Shown: positions 1-8,780, counted from the stretch's first letter. The stretch is DNA of 19,620 nucleotides from Ichthyophonus hoferi (GCA_002751075.1 NAOQ01000137.1:43666-63285), one strand, 5' to 3'. Numbers and translations are program-made. Notes: generated by a model from the sequence alone, not told the origin.

Positions 1-59
1 GGTACATTGGTCCAAACGGACAGTGCGTGTGTACAAGCGCGTTAGTGATTGGCTAGAAA

Positions 60-245
60 TCACGAATGACCTAAATGAATATCACAGGGGCAAGGTAGAA
101 AATCCAAGAATTCACTGAATTGGTATAAGAATATGAAATGCAAGTAAGCATGTATGTATGGTAGTATGTATGGGTATATGTGTGTATATAATAGTATGAG
201 TTGGGATAAGGAAACAAAAAAGCAATTATAAGCGACAGGTACAGC
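60..245 (-). CDS. Candidate last exon of the membrane-protein gene
   Basis: The acceptor cctttcatag allows a phase-0 join to the exon ending PLVVG at 668. The frame then reads AVPVAYNCFFVSLSQLILLY, a plausible seventh helix, and stays open to a TGA at 62-60. The middle of this frame runs through a TACA-type simple repeat, which is unusual for coding DNA. The true exon may end earlier, or further exons may lie beyond the left edge. The intron of 422 nt between 246 and 667 is A+T-rich and holds nothing else I can name. Confidence 0.38.
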   Translation of the reverse strand, partial: AVPVAYNCFFVSLSQLILLYTHIYPYILPYIHAYLHFIFLYQFSEFLDFLPCPCDIHLGHS

Positions 246-667
246 CTATGAAAGGGCACGGATAGAAAAGTAAAGTCATTAAATAGAAAAAAGCAAATAA
301 CATAGCTAGGATTAAAAAAAAAAAGATAGGAGTATAATTAGCAGAAAGAGAACAGAGAAAATAAAAATAAAAATAATTTAAATAGAGAGGTAATTGGATT
401 AGAGAAAGATTAAAACAATACACTACATTCCTACACTCTATAGGTCAAATATCACACAGTACACTCTCTGCATAATTAAATAATAAGGTTGGAATATATA
501 TATATGAAATGGACCAGTAAATAAGAGTGCTAAAATTGTAAAAAATTACAAATAAAAGGTAAGGATCAGTAGATAAGAGTATTAAAATAGAAATGAGAGG
601 GATACAAATGAACACAAATAATAATAAATCAATAAAAATTATAACAATTAAGCCAATAATAACATAC

Positions 668-832
668 CCCAACCACCAAAGGATCGAAAGCGGTGGGAAA
701 TATAGCCAAAATAATAGCAAAAATTGTACGCATGGTAAAGATAAAAACCAACAGCACGATTAGATACTTGATTTGGCGACAGGTTATATTACTGGCATAT
801 AGGTACACCTGGGTGGATAAGAGGGGTCCGTA
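668..832 (-). CDS. Membrane-protein gene, exon with helix ending [12 protein letters not shown]
   Basis: Acceptor cgtaaacag precedes TAC GGA CCC and the consensus donor GTATGT follows 668. Both borders are phase 0 and the exon holds 55 codons. It starts [15 protein letters not shown], has a possible glycosylation site (N-I-T), then ITCRQ and a long hydrophobic segment ([25 protein letters not shown]). It closes with [10 protein letters not shown]. This is one of the two best-supported exons of the gene. Confidence 0.72.
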
Positions 833-2362
833 CTGTTTACGGTTTCAATTAGATTGGTTTCGGGTCAAATAGCATAGATGTATGGGATATGAGTATAGAA
901 GTATAGGTATAAATATGGGTTTAGGTATAAGTATAGGTATATGTATAGGTATATGTATAGGTATATGTATATGTATATGTACGTGTATATGTATATGTAT
1001 ATGCATATGCATAGGTAAATGTATATGTATGGGTATGGGTATGGGTATATGTATACGTATGAATACGAATATAAATACAAGTAATTACAATATAAAAATA
1101 TATGAAAACTAACAACGACACTGGCCGAGTTGATGGTAGTGTTCAGTTTCAAGCCATATGTCGCCAATAAAGCACTCAAAGACGCAAATATGACGGAAAC
1201 TACAATGGATCTTGCACGATTGTACTTGACTGACAACTGAGCTGACGCCGAGATAATCAGGGGTAGGGTATATACTAGAGATAGAGAGGAGGAGAGGGAA
1301 AGGTAGCGGGAGAGGGAGAGGAAGGGAGGACATTAACAGGGAAAGGCAGCTGATTAATATTTACATCTCATGGGTAGAGTGTGTGGTAGACTGACGGCAT
1401 AACAGGCAACAAGTGCAAGAAATGAAAGTGATTGTAATTGGGTGTATCCTAGCAACCAGGTAAAGACTGAGAAATACTCCGAACTGTGACCTAAGCCCAG
1501 ACGGAAAGAATATACGATATGATTGGACAGACTAATGGCGTAATAATTACATGTGAATCAAGAACATACTATATCACTGATGATATGTACCCACCAATGA
1601 GACCGGCCAGGAGAGTGGTATTAATAGCCAACCAACCCCACACAAAGAAACGACGGTGGTAGGATTCCCAAGTATCTTTGTGAACAACCTGGGCAAAGAA
1701 CAGAACCACAAGGCTAAACATGGCAAACTAGGGAGAGAGAAAGAGGCCAAGAAAACTGTAATTAGTATGATGTGTTTGTGGGTTGGTCTGTGTGTATGAT
1801 AGTATGATAGTATGTACGCATTTGTGTTTTTGTGTAGACACGTGCCTCCATATATATACTATCTATATGGGGAGTGTGCTTAAATAAATGAGTAGACATT
1901 ATGGCAGTAAAATGTAGACAAATTAATTGAGAAGGAATGTTAGTGTGGCAAATAATACTTGTAAAAATGGAATAAGAGGATAGACAGAGGGGTGGATAGT
2001 GATAGTTAGCCAATCAAATTACCTGTATTTGGAGGGGCAGCCTAGATGGTATAGTCCAGGGTAGAGGATAAGGTATGAAGTTGTATCATGTATGTATATA
2101 GGGAGAGGGAGAGGGAAAGAGAAATAGAGAGAGGTAGGAGAAAAGTGTGTTAGGAAGAAAACATTGTAGTTGCAAGTCTGTATGATAGTATAATAGTATG
2201 ACATTAATGACAGTATGATAGAATGTATATATAGATATATAGTAAACCAATTTTAAAAGATTGGCAATGCATGCAAACATGTACTAAACACATAGTGGTT
2301 AAGGCCACATACCCCCAGCAAGTGCACATAATCCTACAAAAATAATTTCAATACTTATATAA

Positions 2363-2394
<32 letters not shown>

Positions 2395-2701
2395 ATTTCT
2401 ACAAGAATACTATTGAAACTTATCGGGTAAATTTGCATATTATTGAAAAAATATCATGGCAAGCACTTAAAATCAAGAGATATATATATATGTATAAATC
2501 AACAGACAATGGCATTAATAAAACGACATACTAATAGATTGAGAATTACATAACTAATTAAAGCCCATACCAGTATATAAACATCCACATGGCAGAGTGG
2601 GCATTAGGTAAAAACCAAGTCTGGTGGTAAGTAATAAAGAAGAACACACGGAAGAAGGTCTCAGCTAGGCCTAGCATTAAGAAGTAGCTTTGATAGGATA
2701 C
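668..2701 (-). CDS. Split gene for a multi-pass membrane protein, THH1/TOM1/TOM3- or GPR137-like (core six exons)
   Basis: Six minus-strand exons, 2701-2571, 2041-2023, 1727-1595, 1490-1365, 1229-1114 and 832-668, join in frame with matched phases (2, 0, 1, 1, 0) into about 230 residues. Each junction has GT and AG borders, and several acceptors have strong pyrimidine tracts. The product is strongly hydrophobic, with about six membrane segments, one or more per exon. Family hints by recall: SYQSYF followed by a helix ending FFRVFFF resembles the second helix of GPR137 (rWSYQ..F). The stretch around [20 protein letters not shown], then AQVVHK, resembles the third helix of TOM1/THH1 proteins. 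The segment ending in [13 protein letters not shown] resembles their sixth helix, which ends near AFD. Such proteins sit in vacuolar, lysosomal or other endomembranes; TOM1 and TOM3 act in tobamovirus replication and GPR137 in lysosomal Rag/mTORC1 signalling. A real gene is likely, while the family call is inference. The first helix and N terminus are not resolved. Confidence 0.72.
891..1064 (+). repeat. GTATAT/GTATAG-type degenerate simple repeat inside an intron
   Basis: About 170 bp of six-base units (GTATAT, GTATAG, GTATGG) lie between exons 1229-1114 and 832-668 of the minus-strand gene. The long frames seen here on both strands are translations of the repeat and not genes. Confidence 0.9.
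1114..1229 (-). CDS. Membrane-protein gene, exon with helix [20 protein letters not shown]
   Basis: Acceptor ttgtcag precedes TC AAG TAC, the two bases completing a Phe codon. The exon codes for KYNRAR followed by a clear membrane helix and a short polar stretch ([12 protein letters not shown]). The best donor is GTTAGT after 1114 (phase 0). Alternatives nearby are GTTGTT three bases earlier and GTGTCG. A polypurine tract at 1265-1330, a pyrimidine tract on the coding strand, lies in the preceding intron. Confidence 0.68.
1265..1330 (+). repeat. Polypurine tract
   Basis: A run of G and A (gagatagagaggaggagag and similar), interrupted by a few T and C. On the gene strand it is a polypyrimidine tract between two exons of the membrane-protein gene, 35 nt or more before the acceptor at 1230. 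Confidence 0.8.
1365..1490 (-). CDS. Membrane-protein gene, exon with helix [15 protein letters not shown]
   Basis: Acceptor gggcttag before 1490, with a second possible acceptor (gtcacag) giving a start at 1483. Donor GTAAAT follows 1365. It encodes [19 protein letters not shown], then [20 protein letters not shown] and MR, plus one base. The phases (in 1, out 1) fit both neighbours. The intron to the previous exon is about 100 nt. Confidence 0.7.
1595..1727 (-). CDS. Membrane-protein gene, exon with FAQVVHK helix end and a following helix
   Basis: A strong acceptor (ctctctccctag) precedes TTT GCC ATG. The exon encodes 44 residues plus one base. It holds the helix [17 protein letters not shown], a polar loop (DTWESYHRR), then the helix [19 protein letters not shown]. 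Two donors are possible: GTGGGT after 1595 (phase 1) or GTACAT after 1591 (phase 2). Each pairs with a matching acceptor of the next exon, so the join reads LIGHSSEYF or LIGGSEYF. The opposite strand is also open here, but splice signals and hydrophobicity favour minus. Confidence 0.72.
2023..2041 (-). CDS. Membrane-protein gene, 19-nt microexon (W-LPLQIQ)
   Basis: This exon lies between acceptor ccatctag and donor GTAATT. Its first base completes a Trp codon from the previous exon and the other 18 encode LPLQIQ, leaving phase 0. Including it joins FIYW to [14 protein letters not shown]. That matches the pattern expected for the third helix of this family, a Pro after an aromatic run and then a hydrophobic helix. 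Without it the phases of the flanking exons (2 and 0) do not match. Confidence 0.6.
2042..2570 (-). other. Intron with (TA)n(GT)n microsatellite
   Basis: A 529-nt intron of the membrane-protein gene. It holds a purine-rich run at 2098-2140, a TATGATAGTATG-like motif near 2180-2225, and a TA/GT dinucleotide tract at 2361-2394. A possible 21-nt exon-like stretch at 2322-2302 (TAG acceptor, GTATGT donor) is not needed by the reading frame. Confidence 0.6.
2571..2701 (-). CDS. Membrane-protein gene, exon with SYQSYF motif and a hydrophobic helix
   Basis: The exon runs from acceptor cccctag at 2702 to donor GTATGG at 2570 and encodes 43 residues plus two bases (TG) of a split Trp codon. The frame meets an in-frame TAG inside the acceptor itself, so the exon cannot extend further upstream. 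It starts V-SYQSYF, continues as a helix rich in Leu and Phe, then has an exposed turn around [15 protein letters not shown] and ends FIY. The next exon supplies the last base of the Trp. Confidence 0.72.
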
Positions 2702-3570
2702 CTAGGGGTAGGGTTATTATGAATGGTGGCGATGTTGTTGATGTTATTATGGTGCCCAATAACGTAGAATATGATATATATATATATCATATTATACTAT
2801 AATATATATTACTCATAGCTCCAAGCTCAAACACAGACGTGCTATGGAGAAAAAAATTACTAATTCACAATAGATCAACAATTAAAGATGTTTACATGAA
2901 ACGTATAGAAAGTTGAATAAAAAATAAATAGAAACAATAAAAACAAGAATAATAAGAATATTAATAAGAATAATACTACTAGTAGTAATAATAATAATAA
3001 TATACAAAGCACCTAAACCAAATTATCTTTCCAAGAACAAACAACCCACCACTTGATGGCCAAAATGTACAATCTTGTATAGTTGAGAGGCACAGAAAAT
3101 AAATTGTAATGAGCAGAGTACTGCATATGAAATCAGAATGATGGGTTAAAATGCATAAACTAAGCCATGTTTCAATGTTTCAACCCTATCCATGTGTGTG
3201 GATGGGCCTTTGCCTTATATTCAAATATACTCCAAAAGTATAATTGAGGACCCTGGTGTTAGATGTTATGTATAAATAAAAAAAATTATTACCCTTTGAA
3301 TGGTTGCTGAGTTTGAGCCAATTGTGGCAGAGAGAAAGAAAACGAGTTAGAAACAAAAATGGAGTATGTAGGTATGTATGTATTTATGTATGTATGTATA
3401 TATGTTTGTGTGTAATTTCTAATTTATGAATATTCCTATCGTTTTATGTGTTTTTGGATTACATTTGTGAAATAAGTATAAGACCAGAATAAAAGCAATG
3501 TATGCAATTAGTTTTGGTTACAAAGGCGATGTAAATATTCAACGACCAAGAGAATAAAATATAAATTTAC
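2702..3570. other. A+T-rich interval with palindrome and simple repeats
   Basis: It contains a perfect 26-bp palindrome at 2768-2793, AAT-type repeats around 2935-3003, and a GTAT/TATG tract at 3364-3411. On the minus strand it should include one or more unresolved exons of the membrane-protein gene. Confidence 0.5.
3046..3120 (-). CDS. Candidate exon upstream of SYQSYF exon
   Basis: Acceptor ctgatttcatatgcag precedes 25 codons ending in LYILAIKWW, with a possible GTTGTT donor. Both borders are phase 0, which fits the exon at 2701. The fit to the expected first helix is poor because several polar residues interrupt it. It may be spurious. Confidence 0.25.
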
Positions 3571-3625
3571 CTGCACCGATGGGATTAAGTACTCTCCATA
3601 ATTCAGAACACTCCATATTTTCCAT
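3571..3625 (-). CDS. Candidate first exon upstream of the membrane-protein gene
   Basis: ATG at 3625 opens MENMECSELWRVLNPIGA and is followed by a good donor, GTAAAT, after 3571 (phase 1). The frame stays open and hydrophobic for about 15 residues upstream of this ATG (ending RILFWVVDI). It could therefore be an internal exon of another, possibly related, gene rather than a start. No fully convincing phase-1 acceptor links it to the exon at 2701; a 14-nt candidate follows acceptor aactcag near 3324. Exon identity is fair, but membership in this gene is inference. Confidence 0.4.
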
Positions 3626-5108
3626 AATGTCAACGACCCAGAAAAGGATCCTTGTAGTACGAAAAAATAGTAGTTAATAGTTAATATAATAATAATGGGT
3701 CTACGTATGTATTACTAGCCTTGAAAAGGCGATAGAAATAGATCTTCTATACTGCTTAAAAATGGTGAGATATCGTTAACAAATAGTATTGTACCCTACT
3801 ATATCCATCGCCTTTAGTTGACAGAACTTTAATACCAAGGAGCGAGTAGAGTGAAGAAAAGGTTAGACCCGAGGGGCAAGAACGGGAAGCAGTCAAAGAT
3901 AAGGATACTACCTATATCCCGACACTACACACATACATCTATACCCACCACAACAGTTAATGTTATATTCAAGATATATACGTTAATTAATTCATATGAT
4001 CATTATTAATTGAATTTTACTTTAAAGCTTATCAATCGGCTATACTATTGGTTTAAAACATGGTTTATATGAGCCTTTCTACCTCTTAAAGTATCAGATA
4101 ACCAATGAAATACCGTTTAAGACTCGACATGGTTGCTAAAAAAAAGGAGTATGCAGCTTTGGTCTGTCTTGGTTCATGGTTTTTTTTCATAACCTTGTTT
4201 TTTTCTACATCAAGACCTGGCTTATCATTTTTTTTCCTGCCTGCACACTACTTGCAACCTTGGTTTATTACGTATAGAATAATTGAAGTCAATTTTCTTA
4301 TATATCAGTTTTATAATAAAATAAAAATAAAAATAAACCATGGATATCTATCTATTAATTAAAATTTTGATTTATTTTAATTTTTGTTGTCATTATAGAA
4401 AAATATTGATATATATATAGTCAAGTTGAATACATACGTTTATTCATCTTTGAATAATTAATGACATTAAGCATTATATTCTATTGGAAATAGAAGTAGT
4501 ATCTCCTGTACTGAACTCTATTTAACTATTCGAAACAAAACTAATATCTGTTTTACTGAATTTTATTTTTGACTTACAGTGTGCCTGGATTGTAGATGGG
4601 CACTATAAAAGCATTCTCTAATGGTTTGACTGCATCAGATTTGACTAGTTAGCCGTCTAATGAAAAATCTGGATGATGAAATTCTATTACTTAATAATTA
4701 AAAAGACGGAACATAAATTTGACTACTGAAATCTGTAATAGTGAACAATTGTAGTAAACAGTGTCATAATTAATTATTGTTTTGGGAACTTATTATATAT
4801 ATATATATAAATAATGGTAAAACACCAAATAGGTACACGAAAGGAGGAGTTCCAATTGGTTTGTTGCGTATAGGAATACTTAACCACTATGTAATATATC
4901 AGTGATTCGACAACAACTTCCTATTGACCTTAATACGTAACTATAACTGAATATAGGAAAGGTGGAAACAATAATAAAGAAAAATCTATCTAAATGTGGT
5001 GAGGAATGTGGTTCCAACATAATCGAATCCCTCCAATGGTTTTAAATGATAGACAGTATTTAAATTAAAAATAGTGTAGAGTTATGTGCCTCCTTATGCA
5101 TGTTAAAA
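3626..5108. other. Gene-poor A+T-rich interval
   Basis: No supportable gene. A plus-strand frame at 4105-4362 runs through several T and A homopolymers and resembles no protein I know, so I do not call it. A short (TA)n lies at 4793-4809. The interval is probably intergenic DNA upstream of the minus-strand gene. Confidence 0.5.
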
Positions 5109-5359
5109 AGTTTATATGACTCCAAAGAGTATGGTAAGTAATGGTTCAAGAGTTATTCAGGTAAAGGTAAAACTATATATCTCTTAAAGAAATCTAGTAA
5201 CAGACTTCAAGAAATTAAAAAATTCAAATGTTTATTTAATGCTCAGTTTATTATATGAAAAAAATAATGCCACCACGTTGGAAATAAATTTTACATGACT
5301 TCAAAGAGTATGGAAACTAATAACTCAAAAGTTATCAAGGTAAAGGTAAAACTATATAT
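5109..5359. repeat. Diverged direct repeat, about 72 bp, two copies
   Basis: Copies at 5109-5179 and 5287-5359 share caaagagtatgg and gttat.caggtaaaggtaa followed by aactatatat. The roughly 105 bp between them belongs to a second repeat family that recurs near 6271. Together they look like terminal or subterminal pieces of an old interspersed element. Confidence 0.7.
5178..5288. repeat. Interspersed repeat, copy 1 (pairs with 6271-6381)
   Basis: About 110 bp, roughly 80% identical by eye to 6271-6381. Shared blocks include tatctctta, gaattcaaatgttt with near variants, and gttggaaata at the right end, where similarity stops in both copies. The copies are in the same orientation about 1.09 kb apart. 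An LTR-type origin is possible but unproven. Confidence 0.7.
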
Positions 5360-5752
5360 ATTATAAGATTCTGTAGTGGGAGTTCTATCGACTTGTCCAC
5401 AGTTCCTCGAGATCTTTAATTAATTTCCGTGAATAATAATTGACTTTGCTGGGCAAGCGGTACCAATGGCCATGACCTGATCTACTTTCAATAGAAGGCA
5501 ATGTAATAGCAAGTGTAAATGTTGACTCTATCTCAAACTACTTATAGCGATTGTATACAGTTATGAGTTTAGGAGGTATTCGTGCCTTAATGCGTCTAAG
5601 TGTGATAGTTCCTTTGATACAATGTGTATTATGTGTAAGAGTTGCTATATTACTATGTAAATATTAACTATTGTCACTATTTAATGCTAGTATGCACTTG
5701 TCGGACTTTTGAACCATAGATCTGAACACAGATTATTGTATGCATGTACTAA

Positions 5753-5774
5753 CGGTGTAATGTTTATTACACCG
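5753..5774. repeat. Perfect 9-bp hairpin
   Basis: CGGTGTAAT, loop GTTT, ATTACACCG. The G+C content of its stem stands out in this A+T-rich stretch. Confidence 0.85.
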
Positions 5775-5964
5775 ACAATGGGATTGTTATATACATATAT
5801 ATTGTGCAAAGTTTTGTGTATGTTTTGAGTATTGTGTAGTTTTGCCAGTGAACCATATGTGTATGTGTGACCGACCAGGGCCTTTATTAGTTATTTTGGT
5901 TTTCCTTTATACCTCTCTCATTTTATCCTGTAGGTCAATTGCTATTAGCATCTGCATTTGTATT

Positions 5965-6096
5965 CATTATCGTAAATGAAAGTGCTCATAAAAAATACTA
6001 TTGACTGATCTAATTCACGATAGGTCACAGAGACCCATTAGAATTGTCCGATCTTACTGAACTACTTAAATACTATTGTGCCCCTATTTAGATGGT
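5965..6096. repeat. Interspersed repeat, copy 1 (pairs with 8648-8780)
   Basis: The core from 5989 (cataaaaaatactattgact) to atttagatgg at 6096 aligns almost without gaps to 8672-8780. Weaker similarity extends about 24 bp to the left. The other copy immediately precedes the gag-like frame at 8730, so this copy may be a remnant of the same element. Confidence 0.75.
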
Positions 6097-6270
6097 AAAT
6101 CAATCCATTTCTTCATGAATGCAAAAGTATTCATATACTGCGTACTATGAATCGATCCACTGATTATAGAACGATATTCGATTAATTAAAATAGAACCAA
6201 ACATAGCATTACCGCTTGCTATCAAAAATCGACGGAACCATGTGTTCCTTCGCAGTTAACAATCGTATAA

Positions 6271-6381
6271 CATATCTCTTAAGAAATCCAGTAGCAGACT
6301 TCGAGATATTGAAGAATTCAAATGTTTCTTTAATGGTTAGTTTATTAAATAAAAAAATAATACTACCGTGTTGGAAATAAG
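6271..6381. repeat. Interspersed repeat, copy 2 (pairs with 5178-5288)
   Basis: Second copy of the 110-bp repeat. Sequence to its right is unrelated to that of copy 1, which places the repeat boundary near gttggaaata. Confidence 0.7.
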
Positions 6382-8647
6382 GAAAGACAGGATTGTGTCC
6401 GTAACCTGTATTTATTTATAATTGAGGGAATATTGATTAGGGACTGTTTTAACATCTTCCTTCACTACATACACAGAGTACAGATATGTTAAGCATGTTT
6501 TATTATTATTAAACAAATCAGCAGAGGTTGAGGAGTGTGCTCAGAAAGTTGATAAGGCTAAGCAAACACATTTAGTTGGGCAGCCATTTGATGGCTGATG
6601 GCCCTGTGAGACTCCCAGGGGATCTAGTAGAGGTTCTTTGTTATTGAATAGATAAAGACGGTTATGTCACCATTCTTTGTAGGCTGTGTCGTTGCCGGCA
6701 CCCAATTGTCCCAACACAAATATAGACTACCCTAACTCCTCTTTGCAGTAGTAATTTTCTAGAGTTATTGGAAAAGCTACCGAACTTTTCGTAAGCAATA
6801 TACCTAAAAAATGAGTTATTTGGATTGACAAAATATGATCAGAAATGGTTTATGATCTAGCTAATGGGACCTCGGTCACTGGCTGGTTCAATTTTGATTG
6901 ATCGTTTTAGAATGGCATCTAGCGCCAATCTGAAATGTTCTGTGATTGGCGGGCTTAGATTAGACCAACTATTTTTGCAGGCTATATATACAATAGTAAA
7001 TGGTAATAATACTAAATAATTATAGCTATATGAAGAAATACCCAAATTTATTAAATATTCCTGTTTTGACATTAAATAATAAAGCCTACTATCACATAAG
7101 TACGATATTAACTAATACAATTTAATGGCAAATAATTTTAAAAGAGGTCAATTATTGTATGTTTTCCTAAAAAAAAACAAAGTTGCAAATATAAAACAAT
7201 TTTTATTAGGGTGCCACAATTTGACTATTATTAATTGTAATTGGTTGATATAACCTTCTGATAGATTGATATGACTAGTTGAATTTCAAATACAATTCTA
7301 AGAAGTTGCTTTAAGTCTAGTTGTCAATAGATTTACAGGGTTTTAATGTAAAATACATGTTGGTAGGCCAGGTAAGCTGACATTCTCAAGCTTAATGTAG
7401 TATATTCATTTATTGAGTGTGAAGCCTTAGATAGGCATATGTGTGCGAGAAACCACTTAAGAACCACGTGTGATGGTGGTAGTGATTACTATTAGTTTTA
7501 GATGACATTTATAATTTGATTTTCTTACAGCTTCCATGATGTGTAGTTCAATGTTTTTCAATTTAGCAATATTGTATAACCTAAATCATTTCATATACAA
7601 GTGTACATTTTCTTTTTGTTTAGCCTTACCATTAGGAAGGTAAGTATAATGTAGTGCAGAAATTTTTAAATCTTTGTGTTGGATGTGAAATGTATTCACC
7701 TGCTAAAAGATAACTTTGAGGATAAGCTGTCAATTACTAAGGCCTTGAATTATTAATGATGGGGTAGGCTCCTTATTAAGATAGGTATGGCAAACTACTT
7801 TCGTGTCAGCCTAAATATCATTATTTAAGAATCTCTGGTTATTTCTCCGGAGAAGTTGGAAGCTTACCATAATAAATATCTATAGTCATTAGTATGTGGT
7901 AGGATTTATTAGATCTTTTCAGGAAGCAGTGTTGGGTTACAATGAGCCTGTATAAAAATGTTACACAGCAATTGGTAACCATGGCCAAACTTGAAAGCCT
8001 AGGTATTACCTAGGATCCCCATTATGACCAGCCTACACATTACACATTCTATTTATAAATGTGAACGTTACAAAATCTTTTGTGTCTTGTATGAGTGTGG
8101 CAAGAATGATGTTCACAACACTTCCATTTGTGAGGACTGTCAAACAATAAAATTAAAATAATCATACCTGCACAGTAGGTCTGAGAACTTGGTCATGTAT
8201 AGGAATTTTATGGAAATAGGACTATTATCTGTTGTACTGAGTTCTATCAGATACTTTTGTCAGATAAAAGACAAACTAAAGCTCCCGTTAGCTACTCTTG
8301 AATCTCTCTCTGATATTCAATGAATATTGAAGCTTTTAGCTTCTTACTCGGCGATTTATTGTGAATATAATAGCTGTAATCTAAATGTGGTTGTGTATAT
8401 ATGGTTACGATATTATTATTGTAAAAAGAATAGAAGTCCGACTCAACTAGTTGGCCTTTTAGTAAAGTATCTGAATTATCTACTTCAAACTCTTTGACAA
8501 CTATAGACATAGTATAAAAAATATAAAGCACATAAATTAAACGGTAAATGTTGACGACTGAGGACCGTCAGTTTTAACGACTGAGAACAGTGCTTTTTAT
8601 TAATTATTTTTGTTCTTTTTATGAATTCCCGCTGCTTAAGGTGATAT
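6382..8647. other. Gene-poor interval with scattered element debris
   Basis: No intact gene seen. Short coding-like scraps occur near 6519-6590 (plus), at 7072-6857 (minus) and at 8531-8292 (minus), none recognisable. A 12-bp palindrome lies at 7843-7854 and a hairpin CCTAGGTA-T-TACCTAGG at 7998-8014. Around 8541-8590 the 9-mer ACGACTGAG occurs twice. Confidence 0.4.
8021..8160 (+). pseudogene. Small Cys-rich coding-like fragment, probably element debris
   Basis: The last 34 codons, from 8060, hold Cys and His spaced C-x6-C-x4-C-x5-H-x4-C-x2-C, the tail reading ECGKNDVHNTSICEDC. This suggests a small zinc-binding unit, perhaps a gag-type knuckle or another zinc finger. There is no start, no visible splice borders and no neighbour of the same kind. 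The call rests on the spacing alone. Confidence 0.3.
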
Positions 8648-8780
8648 CAGCAATAACCTAAATGGAACCAATCATAAAAAATCTTATTGACTAATACAAT
8701 TTACGACAGATCACACAGTCCTACAAGGATTGTCTGATCTTATCTCAATGATCTTATACTATCATGTCCTTATTTGGATG
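8648..8780. repeat. Interspersed repeat, copy 2 (pairs with 5965-6096)
   Basis: Same orientation as copy 1 and roughly 75% identical by eye over the core. It overlaps the start of the gag-like frame. Confidence 0.75.

Noticed and set aside
2-118. Plus-strand frame beginning VHWSKRTVRVYKRVSDW with a GTAGAA donor-like end
   Set aside because: It looks coding, but the neighbouring supported gene is on the minus strand, which also has an open frame here (SFVISSQSLTRLYTRTVRL). Only 94 bp is visible, so neither was called.
71-720. Three overlapping long minus-strand frames
   Set aside because: Mostly A+T-rich and simple-repeat translation. Only the part from 245 downward in another frame fits as an exon of the membrane-protein gene.
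882-1121. Open frames on both strands rich in Tyr, Ile, Cys and Gly
   Set aside because: They are translations of the GTATAT/GTATAG simple repeat inside an intron.
1506-1667. Plus-strand frame ending in a stop, with acceptor-like cccag before it
   Set aside because: The minus strand has better splice signals, matched phases and membrane-helix periodicity over the same bases.
2302-2322. 21-nt exon-like stretch on the minus strand with TAG acceptor and GTATGT donor
   Set aside because: Not needed for phase, and it would interrupt the expected join between FIYW and LPLQIQ.
3430-3519. Minus-strand helix-like frame (LIAYIAFILVLYLFHK) that could be a first membrane helix
   Set aside because: No AG acceptor lies between the GTAAAT donor at 3570 and this stretch, so it cannot be spliced in canonically.
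4105-4362. 85-codon plus-strand frame
   Set aside because: Driven by T and A homopolymers; no motif, no splice borders, no sensible composition.
6857-7072. Minus-strand frame ending NLSPPITEHFRLALDAI and on to a stop
   Set aside because: The last 40 codons look coding but match nothing I know and have no supporting neighbours. Left as element debris.
8292-8531. 79-codon minus-strand frame
   Set aside because: Composition is plausible, but there is no recognisable motif and no splice or repeat context to support a gene.
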